DNA of 64,000 nucleotides from Firm-04 sp045642925. GTDB taxonomy: Bacteria > Bacillota > Clostridia > Oscillospirales > Ruminococcaceae. Under the pieces are notes generated by a model. That model did not search any database, was not told the DNA's origin, and was given only the letters and a program-made list of their open reading frames with translations. This document shows, piece after piece, positions 42,012 to 51,600 of this stretch (position 1 is its first letter; each line of letters opens with the position of its first letter). Position numbers and translations under genes: made by a program. Where the stretch lies: the NCBI GenBank assembly GCA_045642925.1, contig JAZUJW010000034.1, positions 1-64,000 of the forward strand, written 5' to 3'.

Positions 42012-43103
42012 TTACCATACAATCCCAAATCCGACCAAAAATGTCTTTTCTTCCAGCGGTGTGATGGTCAGACAGTGCTGCTGTGCGGTCGGATGGTCAA
42101 ACAACACGATGGGCATGGCATTTCCCCAGCCGTAAATGGAATTGCAGTGCATGACGGACTGATTCAGCAGCGGATGCGAAACAGGCGCATCATCCAGCAA
42201 AATCTTTGCACTGCCATACTGCGGCGCACGATGCGATTCATAGAACACGACCAGTGCCTTGGCGTTCAGTGCAAAACGGAAGGTTTGTTCCTTCGCAGCA
42301 TCGCCAACCCATACAGTTTTGTAATAGCTGAATTCTTTTGGTTCTATGTTAAAATCAGTCTGTGCGCCAGCCAAATCTCCTGCGGGGTAAAATTGCAGCT
42401 TCGTATAGGGTGCATCCAGCCACGGTTCCGGCATCGACTTTTGTGAAACTTCTGTATCTTCTATATTTTTTGCGGTATCCAGTAAGTGCAGCAGACAGTC
42501 TGCCAGCAATTGGTGTCCCTCCAACGTCGGATGACTTTCCCTGTCAGCATAATCTTCCCATGTCAGCGTGCCGTCCGCAAGCAGCGGATTCAGCCCCTTT
42601 TGCAGACTGACACACGGCAAACCATAATATTCGGCAATCGGGTGCATATAGCTTTCACAGCTATATTCGTTTGCACTCCGCAGCGTAAAAATCACGACAA
42701 TCGGCGGATGCTCCAACAGCAGGAAACGCCGCAGCAGGCTTTCGAATGAAATCACACTGTGCCGCAATGTCGTTTCATTGATGGCATATTCCAGAAAAAC
42801 AATATCAGGCGAATGGACAATGATTTCGCGTTCACATAGTGCATTTCCCTGCATCGTATCCATGCCGGCAGACGCCAGCACATGGCATTTTGCATCGTAT
42901 CCGCGTGCATTCAGCGCGTCCGTCAGCAAAGCGGGATAAGGCTTCTCATAGAATTGGTAATTTGCATAGCCCTGCGTGATAGAACCGCCCAAAAACGCAA
43001 GTGTCAACTGCTTTTTCGAAAGCACAGCCTGCCACGGCTGATGCTCGCCGCAGGAAACCAATGCATTTTCTGCTATCATTTCTCGTATTTCTGATGAAAT
43101 CAC
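42012..43103 (-). CDS. SGNH/GDSL-type hydrolase (esterase-like)
   Basis: Protein of 363 residues, no signal peptide. The nucleophile block is LAFLGGSITQGYAN, the oxyanion blocks lie around ASAGMDTMQGNA and EYAINETTLR, and the catalytic Asp/His pair is in DRESHPTLEGHQLLADC. The C-terminal 130 residues are beta-rich and may be an accessory domain. Relatives remove acetyl or other acyl groups from carbohydrates. The start is taken as the GTG at 43103, whose GTGA overlaps the LysR stop and follows a GGGGG site; an ATG at 43139 has no good ribosome site. It is coupled to the LysR gene. Confidence 0.83.
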   Translation of the reverse strand: MISSEIREMIAENALVSCGEHQPWQAVLSKKQLTLAFLGGSITQGYANYQFYEKPYPALLTDALNARGYDAKCHVLASAGMDTMQGNALCEREIIVHSPDIVFLEYAINETTLRHSVISFESLLRRFLLLEHPPIVVIFTLRSANEYSCESYMHPIAEYYGLPCVSLQKGLNPLLADGTLTWEDYADRESHPTLEGHQLLADCLLHLLDTAKNIEDTEVSQKSMPEPWLDAPYTKLQFYPAGDLAGAQTDFNIEPKEFSYYKTVWVGDAAKEQTFRFALNAKALVVFYESHRAPQYGSAKILLDDAPVSHPLLNQSVMHCNSIYGWGNAMPIVLFDHPTAQQHCLTITPLEEKTFLVGFGIVW

Positions 43104-44089
43104 TGCACTGTCCCCCGTTCGTTTCCGATCATTCTCCATGTTCCGACATCGACAAGCTGCTTCAGCAGCAGTGCATATGCTGCGGAAGCTTTCGAAAGGT
43201 ATGCACCGCGTTTCGTAATCAGTGAGATATTACAGCGGGCAATTTCATCGGGCAGAATATAATAGTTGGGGTGTTCGCGGAAATTGCCATAGTAAATCAG
43301 GGAATCAGGCAGGATGGCAATGCCCATATTGGCGCAGACAAATGAAAAAACCGTTTCAATCGTCTGCACGGCATATTCAATATGCGGCGTAAACCCACAG
43401 CGTTCACAAGCCGCTTCCAGATATTCTTTTGCGTATTCACCCGCGATTGCTGCCACGAAATGCTCCTCCTGTAAATCAGAAAGCGCAATCGGGCGCTGAC
43501 GGTAAAAATTCGGCGTGGCATTGCAGATATCCTCTGCGGTCAATGGTTTTGGCAAGCGGGTGCATAACGGATGGGCAGGGGCGGCGGCAAGGTACATCCG
43601 TTCTTCTGCCAGCGCCTCCACATGAAACTGTTTCTCGTCAAATTCGCCCGTACCGATGATGAAATCCAATGCACCGGCTGTCAGGAGTTCACGAAGCTGT
43701 TTCATATCGGCTTCATGAATGGAGATATGGATTTGGGGATACTGCGCATGGAAAGCGGCGATGCTGCGGGAAAGCAGACATCGTACCCGAAAGGAGGATG
43801 CGCCGATGCGAACAGAGCCGGTCTGCATTCCCATCAGGTCGGAAAGTGCATTATTCATGCTTTCCTCCATGGCAAGGATGCGCCGTGCCCATGTGACATA
43901 GAGTTCACCCGCGTCTGTCAGGCGGATGGGGGTTTGCGCGCGGTCAAAGAGTTTCATGCCAAGCTGTTTTTCCAGACTATGGATGTATTGGCTGAGTGAC
44001 GGCTGGGTGACATAGAGTTTTTCCGCGGCTTTGGAGAAACTCTGGCATTCGGCAACGGTAAGCACATAGGTGAGCTGCTGGGAATTCAT
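43100..44089 (-). CDS. LysR family transcriptional regulator
   Basis: Protein of 329 residues from the ATG at 44089, 7 nt after AAAGGAGG; a GTG 6 nt upstream abuts the ribosome site. The N-terminal winged helix-turn-helix is QQLTYVLTVAECQSFSKAAE with LYVTQPSLSQYIHSLEKQLG. The effector-binding domain covers about 90-300 (VRIGASSFRVRCLLSRSIAA). It is followed directly by the SGNH hydrolase gene, unlike the usual divergent arrangement, so target genes may lie elsewhere. Its consensus promoter is at 44128-44156. Confidence 0.95.
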   Translation of the reverse strand: MNSQQLTYVLTVAECQSFSKAAEKLYVTQPSLSQYIHSLEKQLGMKLFDRAQTPIRLTDAGELYVTWARRILAMEESMNNALSDLMGMQTGSVRIGASSFRVRCLLSRSIAAFHAQYPQIHISIHEADMKQLRELLTAGALDFIIGTGEFDEKQFHVEALAEERMYLAAAPAHPLCTRLPKPLTAEDICNATPNFYRQRPIALSDLQEEHFVAAIAGEYAKEYLEAACERCGFTPHIEYAVQTIETVFSFVCANMGIAILPDSLIYYGNFREHPNYYILPDEIARCNISLITKRGAYLSKASAAYALLLKQLVDVGTWRMIGNERGTVQ

Positions 44090-44127
44090 CCTCACGCCTC
44101 CTTTGGATAGTGAAACTGTTTTCTTAC

Positions 44128-44156
44128 ATCATAGCAGATTTTGCATGATTTGTCAA
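44128..44156 (-). promoter_or_regulatory. SigA promoter of the LysR/SGNH operon
   Basis: Minus-strand TTGACA (44151-44156), 17-nt spacer, TATGAT (44128-44133). Confidence 0.8.
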
Positions 44157-44188
44157 CGAAATCCGATGGGATATACCGAAACAGCCGC

Positions 44189-44221
44189 AAAAAAGAACAG
44201 ATTCGAAACGCTCGAATCTGC
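44189..44221 (-). terminator. Terminator of tRNA-Ala
   Basis: Minus-strand stem CAGATTCGA/TCGAATCTG (9 bp, 5-nt loop) followed by TTCTTTTTT. It lies 15 nt after the tRNA. Confidence 0.85.
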
Positions 44222-44235
44222 GCTTTTTTCTATAG

Positions 44236-44308
44236 TGGAGCATACGGGATTCGAACCCGTGACCCCCACACTGCCAGTGTGGTGCGCTCCCAGCTGCGCT
44301 AATGCCCC
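44236..44308 (-). tRNA. tRNA-Ala (anticodon GGC)
   Basis: A 73-nt cloverleaf read on the minus strand. The acceptor stem is GGGGCAT/ATGCTCC with discriminator A. The anticodon arm CCACA-CTGGCAG-TGTGG gives anticodon GGC (codons GCC/GCU). The T arm is ACGGGTTCGAATCCCGT. The 3' CCA is not encoded. A promoter upstream and a terminator downstream make it a single-gene unit. Confidence 0.97.
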
Positions 44309-44322
44309 AGAGGAATAAATGC

Positions 44323-44351
44323 ATTATACCATATATTCCCCAGATTGTCAA
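44323..44351 (-). promoter_or_regulatory. SigA promoter of tRNA-Ala
   Basis: Minus-strand TTGACA (44346-44351), 17-nt spacer, TATAAT (44323-44328), ending 15 bp before the tRNA. Confidence 0.88.
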
Positions 44352-44393
44352 GAGGAAATCGTGCATTTCAAAATCGACAAAGCATTGGACAGC

Positions 44394-44422
44394 TTGCTTT
44401 TTTTCCAAATTGGTGTTATAAT
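44394..44422 (+). promoter_or_regulatory. Promoter of the Pr6Pr-like gene
   Basis: TTGCTT (44394-44399), 17-nt spacer, TATAAT (44417-44422). It would start transcription about 6 nt before the ATG at 44436. Confidence 0.6.
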
Positions 44423-44435
44423 ATTGATATAACTC

Positions 44436-45119
44436 ATGGAAAGGACGCTGAATTCCCCCTTGAAAAATAATACCTGCCGTCTGATGTTTCAGACAAGCTA
44501 CTGCACACTTGCAGTCATCGCATTCCTTGCAAGTCTTGGATTATTCCGCTATGATTACTACGATAACTGGTATGTGCAGTTCACAAACCTCAGCAACTAC
44601 TTCTGTATGTGCATTATGTGCTCAGAACTGGTCGAAACCGTCAAGCACCCCGAACGCCCCAAAAACACCACCCTTCCCAAACTCAAATATATGGGCGTTA
44701 TCATGATTCTGCTGACCTTCTGCGTATTCAATTTCATCCTTGCGGGTGCGGCTGGCAGAAATCCTGCGGATAATTATGCGATTGCAAGCGTTTTACTGCA
44801 TATTGTCCTGCCGATCATGTACATCGCAGACTGGTTCCTGTTTTATGAACGCCGCAAAGTCAAATGGTTTGAGCCGCTGATTTCTGTGACTGTCCCGATT
44901 ATGTATGTACTGTACATCATGATTCGTGCGCCGTTTGTGACGCTTGACCCTGACAACAAGGATATCATGAAATATCCGTACTTTTTCCTCAATGTCGATA
45001 ACATCGGATGGGGCGGCGTTGCGAAATGGCTTCTCATTCTGATTGCAGGATTTATTGCTGTCGGATACCTGCTGTTCGGCATCGACCGCCTCCCCTCCCG
45101 CCACAGAAAACCTGCATAA
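44436..45119 (+). CDS. Pr6Pr-like six-helix membrane protein
   Basis: Membrane protein of 227 residues with about six hydrophobic helices. The short conserved block YVQFTNLSNYFCMC after the first helix is typical of Pr6Pr-type proteins. Also visible are LHIVLPIMYIADWFLFYERR and the final helix WLLILIAGFIAVGYLLFGID. Function is unknown. The start is uncertain: the ATG at 44436 is almost at the predicted transcription start, while the TTG at 44460 has an AAGGA that is rather far (14 nt) upstream. Confidence 0.78.
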   Translation: MERTLNSPLKNNTCRLMFQTSYCTLAVIAFLASLGLFRYDYYDNWYVQFTNLSNYFCMCIMCSELVETVKHPERPKNTTLPKLKYMGVIMILLTFCVFNFILAGAAGRNPADNYAIASVLLHIVLPIMYIADWFLFYERRKVKWFEPLISVTVPIMYVLYIMIRAPFVTLDPDNKDIMKYPYFFLNVDNIGWGGVAKWLLILIAGFIAVGYLLFGIDRLPSRHRKPA

Positions 45120-45233
45120 CTTTTTCGCAAATCATTTTTATATTCTTCACAGGCATTCCTTTTGACATTATGACAGAATCGACAAGTAAAAATGCGAATT
45201 GTTGGGCGAATATACGAAAAGCGACAAAAACTA

Positions 45234-45262
45234 TTGTAAAATTTCGCTGGATATGATATAAT
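45234..45262 (+). promoter_or_regulatory. Promoter of the 106-residue gene
   Basis: TTGTAA (45234-45239), 17-nt spacer, TATAAT (45257-45262). Confidence 0.7.
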
Positions 45263-45297
45263 TCTTATAATCATAACGCATAGGAGGGGATGACCTT

Positions 45298-45618
45298 ATG
45301 GAAACGAGACAATCAGAAATGCCGAAAGGCTTGAGCGATGAAGTGCTGGCTGATATTTTTGGCGAAGAAGCTTCACCCATGGAACGCAGAATGTACACCG
45401 ATATCATCTTCCCCACATGGGTATCATGCCTGCAAACAGCGTGTGAAAAGAACGGATGTGACGAGAACGCGACCAAAAGCCATTTGGAGAAACTCGATGC
45501 GGTGAAAGCATTGATTCAGGATGGTAAATATGATGCCGCAATTGAACAATCAGCAAAGGATTGTCCTGAACTGTCCGACCAGATTCGCTCGTTCGTTCTT
45601 GCCTTACAGCACAAATGA
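45298..45618 (+). CDS. Small soluble protein of unknown function
   Basis: Acidic protein of 106 residues with a strong AGGAGGGG ribosome site, its own promoter and its own terminator. No signal peptide or membrane segment. Predicted mostly helical (SHLEKLDAVKALIQDGKYDA, CPELSDQIRSFVLALQHK), with three cysteines (in VSCLQTACEKNGCDE). I do not recognise the family. Confidence 0.75.
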   Translation: METRQSEMPKGLSDEVLADIFGEEASPMERRMYTDIIFPTWVSCLQTACEKNGCDENATKSHLEKLDAVKALIQDGKYDAAIEQSAKDCPELSDQIRSFVLALQHK

Positions 45619-45636
45619 TTCTTTCCATAAAACCAG

Positions 45637-45669
45637 AACAACCCCCGAGAAATCGGGGGTTGTTTTTTT
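45637..45669 (+). terminator. Rho-independent terminator
   Basis: Stem AACAACCCCCGA/TCGGGGGTTGTT (12 bp, loop GAAA) followed by seven Ts. It ends 4 nt before the convergent subtilase stop and may serve both genes. Confidence 0.9.
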
Positions 45670-45672
45670 GTG

Positions 45673-48600
45673 TCATTCCGTTTGTGAAAATTCCAAAAGC
45701 CACTGCAAATCGACGTAATCCAGAATACCGTCCTCATTGCAGTCCGCCTGTGCCGCCGCAGAAGCACAAAGCTGAATGCCTGCTGTTTCGCTCAGCACGA
45801 ACTGCATGAGCTGAACATCCGTCCAGTCACAGACATCGTCGCCTGTCAGGTCGCCCTGCACCGTACATTCTGCGCCCAGATACACCGCATTCCGCTGACG
45901 TGCCTGACAATATGCCGCGGCAGGTGTCCCTTGTTCGATATACAGAAAATAGGAATCATTCTCAACAACGTCATCACAAGCAGTCACCTGCACCATGCAG
46001 TCCTGTCGGGCATCGTAAAGTTCTGTCGGCACGTTATACGCCGCCGCATTCCCACGCACTTGTAACAATGTCGCTTCCTTGCCATTCACAAGATACACCA
46101 TGTTATCAGCTTCCACAAAATGCGTATTGTCTGCCGCCGCAATTTGCAGCGCGAAACAACAATCTGTTCCCTTGCGGCTGCCGTCTGCATCTGTCACGCA
46201 TAGACAATATATTGTATCTTTCTCCTGCAAATGCATTTGCTTCGTGTCAAACGGCAGCAGATTGCCTTCTGCATCATAAAGCAATGCTGTGACACGGTCG
46301 GTTTCCCATGTGGGCAGCGTCAGGATATAATCTCCCGTAGACGGCGCGATAAACGCAAAAAGGTACTGATTCCATGCATCGCCAATGGGCTGATAATACA
46401 TTCTGTTCACAGAAAGCAATTCTGCCGATTTCCATTGCAGCAGCGATGCATTCGGCAGAATAAACGTCTGCACCGCCTGAATTCCTTCATAGCACCCCTT
46501 GCCGCACAGCTGCAATGATACCCTGCCGTACAGTTCCGCATCAGGCAAATTGGTACATTCGTATTCTTCCCCGTAAGTCAAAAGCAGTTCGCCATCCATG
46601 ACTTGCAGACAATTTGTCAGGTCTGTACCCTGCGCAACGGTTGCAGGAAGGGATACCGTACAATCGGAAAACATTCTATTCTGCGGATTGATGGAAAGAG
46701 ATACTGTACCGCAAGCCGTATCTGCACAGAAACGCGCCACGAGTGTATACCATTCGCCCGCTGTCAGGGAAAGTGCCGTCTGCTGTTCGGAAAGCCCGCA
46801 GACCATCCCCATGACCGTGCCGCTTTCGTCATATACCGCCGCAGAAGCAGCTTGCATTGCAGACATATGCAGCAAATTTTCTGCGGCTTCTGCACAGAAA
46901 CGATATCTGCACACTGCACCGCCTTCCGCAATAACTGCATCCACACGCGGCGCTGTCCATTCCGAAACGGTTTCCGCATTTTCAGGAAGCGTGTAGAACA
47001 ATAATTTCCGACTGCCGAAATAATCGCCGATGCCTTCCACTGTCAGCGAATGCACACCTTCTGTTTCCGCATCCGCAGGCAACTGCACTACATAATCCAC
47101 ATTTTCCTGCATAATCCTGCCGTCCATGCAAACACGCACCTGTGGCTTCTGCATTGCAGTCCCCATCAGTACATCTGACACCGCGATTTCTGCACCATGC
47201 AGAGAGATGCGCAGCGGGTGCAGACGCATAGCACTGAACGAATCCCGTGCGCACTGCTCCGCCATAAAAACATACGTACCTTTGTATAAATGTAAAATCT
47301 GTCCCGCAGAAAGAAATGCTTCCGATACCGCCGCTTGTTTTCCATACACATTACAGGTCACGGCAGTTGTGATGAAATTGCAGACATCCTCCACCTGCAC
47401 TTCCATTTCATATGGTACATTGATTACATAATAAGACGTTCCATTCGAAATCTGAAGGACTTCATCCAGTGCCGCCGAAACATACCGCGGCGTTTTTTCG
47501 GATTCGGTCGGTGGGATAAATGGTTCATCCATATACCAATAGTCACTGGTATAACCGACATAATCCCCGAGTCCCTGTACCAGACAATACAGCACACCAT
47601 CTTCCGTATTGACATCGTACAGAACACGATAGTCTTCGCCTTCTTCCAGTCGTCTTCCTGTTTCTATGCAATACATCTGGAATTCGCCCGTTTCTTTCCC
47701 CTTTATCATTTCTGCTTCCGTGAACATACTGCGCTTGTGATGAAGCACTGTCAGCACATAATCTCCTTCCGAATATTGCTGACACGAGGAAACGCTAATA
47801 CGGTAAGAAACACCCGCAGCCAATTCCACACTGCACGTATCCGTCCAGAATTCCTCTGTCCGGAGCGAATACGCATCCTGCTCATATAACGTAATGATGA
47901 AATCCACACTGCATCTGCCCGCATCCAGAATAGACTGCATATCCCGTTTTCCAGTAAATACATCGTCCAGCACACTTGGCGCATACATAAGCTGTATGGT
48001 ATAGCAATCCGTTTCCTGCGGCGTAAACCAGAAATACTGTTCGTGTCCCCAATCACAGCCTTCCACAAAGCAGTCCTCCGAAATCACATTGCCGCTTGGA
48101 ATCCCAAATGCGAGCATACCACAATAATCGCCCATGCCGCTGAAGTAGAAAACGGCTTCACCATACGCGGTACAGAGTCCACGCATAACCGTGAAATCCA
48201 CATTTTCCTGCAATGCCGTCCCATCCGCAGCGTACAGCACAACAGGCAAATCTGTGTCGGAGAAGTCATATGGCAGCGAAACCACATTCTGTTTCACAGT
48301 ACATTCTGCCAACCGCTGTTTCTGCGATATTTCAACAAAAACGTCACAATCGTCATGGTTGATTTGGATACAGTACGAATGTCCTGCGAAGAGTGAAAGC
48401 TGCAATACAGGGTATTGGATCACATGATTCTCAAATTCGCAGTCTGCAATGCCAACTGGCCAATCTTGTTCATACACCATCATATCCAACGACGGAAAGT
48501 TGCATACTATCTCAGAAACACTCGGAACACCGCAAATGATATAAACGTCGTCTTTCTGCGGCGTAAAGGACAAATAACTTGTTTTTTCACTTTCTTCCAG

Positions 48601-51600
48601 AACCACAGGCACATTTTCCGTCACAACTACTGCATATTCCTCTGTGCGCTGCAACACGCCCAGATACGCACCGATACCGACAATTTCCACTGAGATCTGC
48701 TGATTGTCGCTTTCGAGCACCACCGTGCGGTAATCTATTCCTTCCCGCAATACCGTACCATCTGACATGGTAATGCGGTACTGCGGCACTGTTCCCGCGG
48801 CTTCCGTTATTCTGCCTTCCGCTGTATGCGGATTGCAAAGGGCAATATTACATTCGTCATACGAAAGGATATGCTGCTGATTCGTCGGTTTACAGGAAAA
48901 TGTGAACGCATCCCACACATAATAATCACAATCTAAATTGATATAATACGTTTTTCCTTTTTGCAGCGGCAATACCGCACAGAGCACCTCTCCATCACTT
49001 GTTTGTCGCTGTAGTTCATCGCCATTCTCATTTATGATACGCATGACCAGCGTATCACCTCTTTCCGAGAAAATGTATTCTTCCTCCTCATCCGCTTTGG
49101 ACAGGCATTGAAAACCATATATCCCATCATCGGGTGCAGTAAATGCCAATACGGAGTCCCAGTTTATTTCTTCATCTGCAAGCGTCACACTTTCCCCTGC
49201 GGTCAAGGTCTGCTTGACTTCATAACAGCGAATCGGCGCACTGATTGATGTGCAGCCCCAATAGTCGCCAATGCCGTATACCACGCCATAATAACTCTGC
49301 GGCACCCAAATGAAGTCTTTGTCCGCCGTCAGTGTCCATTCGAAAGGGGCAATCGTTTCGCTGCCATCGTTTGTAACCGTAATACTGCTGCATTTTGCCA
49401 GCACATCGGGCTGATCCGGATAGTAAAAGCAGGCATTTCTGTCTATTTGCTGTGCAGCCACATACATTCCCAATTTGTTGATCCAATTTTTCGGCGGTGT
49501 TTTGTCCATGTACAACAGCACACAACACTGCCTTTTTGATAAATCAGGCTCGTATACAAAAAACGTAATGATGTATTCTGTTCCTTTTTCCAGATAAAAA
49601 CGATGGTCTGACAAATCAGATTTCTCCGGGTCATACACAGGAGCAAGTTCCGCGAACGGTTCTTCCTCACCACGCTTCCGAATAAGCGTATACGGGCCAT
49701 ACAGTGTGCCCTCAGGCAGCAGATAATACTCGCCTGATTCATCAGGTGTCACACTGATTGAAAATTCCGATGCAATTTCTTCTCCCGCCCGATACCGTTC
49801 GCACAAGTCCACAAAGACTGTTTTGCCGTCCTCCAGAAATGTCGCAGGTTCGAAAGACCACAGAAACACTTCAAATTCTGTCCGACTGAATTCCTGCCTG
49901 CCGTCTGTCAGCACTGCCGTAATGACGATTTCCGATGAACCCTCTGCACAGAAGGTCAATGTGTTGTTTTGTGTTTCGGCAAGCAAAGTCTGAGTGCCGT
50001 CTGTTTCCCGCTGATACCAGCGAAGAAAGGCATCTTCTCCGCCAATGCGTTCCACATCCAGCGTAACCAGATCGCCCTGAAACACAAAAATATTCGGCTC
50101 AACAGGCAGGATACAGGGCAGTGTGCAATATTCCAGACCGTGCTGTTTTGCATAAGCAATGGCAAGGGAATCCGTACCTGCATACACATACGAATCCCGA
50201 ATGCCGTCTTCTTCAATGGTTTTCAGAGTATCCCCCAAAAAGATACTGTATGCTTGATAAATGCTGTTTTTCTCAATGGTTTCCACCTGCGGCAGATAGA
50301 TCTTCCCGCAGACATTGGAAATACCATTTTCGCAGACCGTTTTCACATTCGGGAACGAGAAGGAATCCGCATCGCAACCATCAAACTGCCCCGCCGTGAT
50401 GGTTTCCAGACTGTCAAATTCCAGCGATTGTGCGAATTTTGTCAAATACAGCGCATAAGGCTCCAATATCTCCAGATTTCCGAAATCAATATCTGTCCGC
50501 ATTCCTTTTCTCGTCATATCTTCGCTTCCGACATCACTATTCCAACCGCAGTCGGCAAGTGCCCGCGTGCGAATGGCAGTCACGCCTTTTGCAGAGAGAA
50601 AACCAAGACTGTCCATTCCACAAAAGCATCCTTCCGGCAATTCTGTAATGGCTTCCGAAAGCGTGACCTTTCCGAAACACGTACCTGCAAAAGCACGTTT
50701 CCCCAAGACTTGCAGGGAATCCAAGGAGATTTCCCCTTTGAGTGAAGCATACTGAAATGCTTCTTCCTGCACTTCTATCAGTTTGTCCCACTGCAAATCC
50801 AGCGCGACCAGTGCCTCACAGCCGTAGAATGCACGCGTCGGAATCACCGTCAAAGCATCCCCTGCTGTCCATTCCAGATAGTCCAACACAGCGGCATCGC
50901 AAAATACTTCTTCCCCGATATGCTCCACCGTGCCAAAATACAGGTCTGTGACCGCAGAATCGGCAAAAGCACGCGCCCCGATGCTGTCCATGTCCCATGC
51001 AAACAGCGTTTCCAGACTGCTTTCCGCAAACGCATCTTCCCCGATCTCTCTGACTGACGGCGGCAAAATGACTTCCTGAATCTGATGGTTGCGGGCGAAT
51101 GCACCTGCGCCGATTGCTTTCAGGGAACCATCAGGAAACGCGGCTTCCAGATCCACCACATTCCGCACACCCTGATATGCAGTCAGTACGCCGTTTTCCA
51201 CGGTATATGCATCCACGATGTCCGTGTCACCAATGCAGTACAGACCGCCTGCACATCCGCTGCTTTGTCCATCCTTCATGGAAATCGCATATACATATGT
51301 GGTTTGTTCCAGTTCCAGCGGCGCGGTATACAAAATACGATTGCCTTCTTTTGGCACAGAACCATCCAGCGTGTAGTAAATTTCAGCATTCTCCTCCGCT
51401 GTCAGTTCCAGTTCGATCGGCGCACTGTATGTTCCTGCTTTCATGGAAAACTGCGGCACTGCACCGATTTCTTCCGCAAAAACGAAATCTTTCAGGTTCA
51501 GAATGCCTTTTCCGCTTCGTTCGCTTTCGCCGACATTACGGCAGTTGAACTGCAAATAACGGGAAACCTGTTCTGCGGAAAGCTGCGGCTGATAGGAAAG

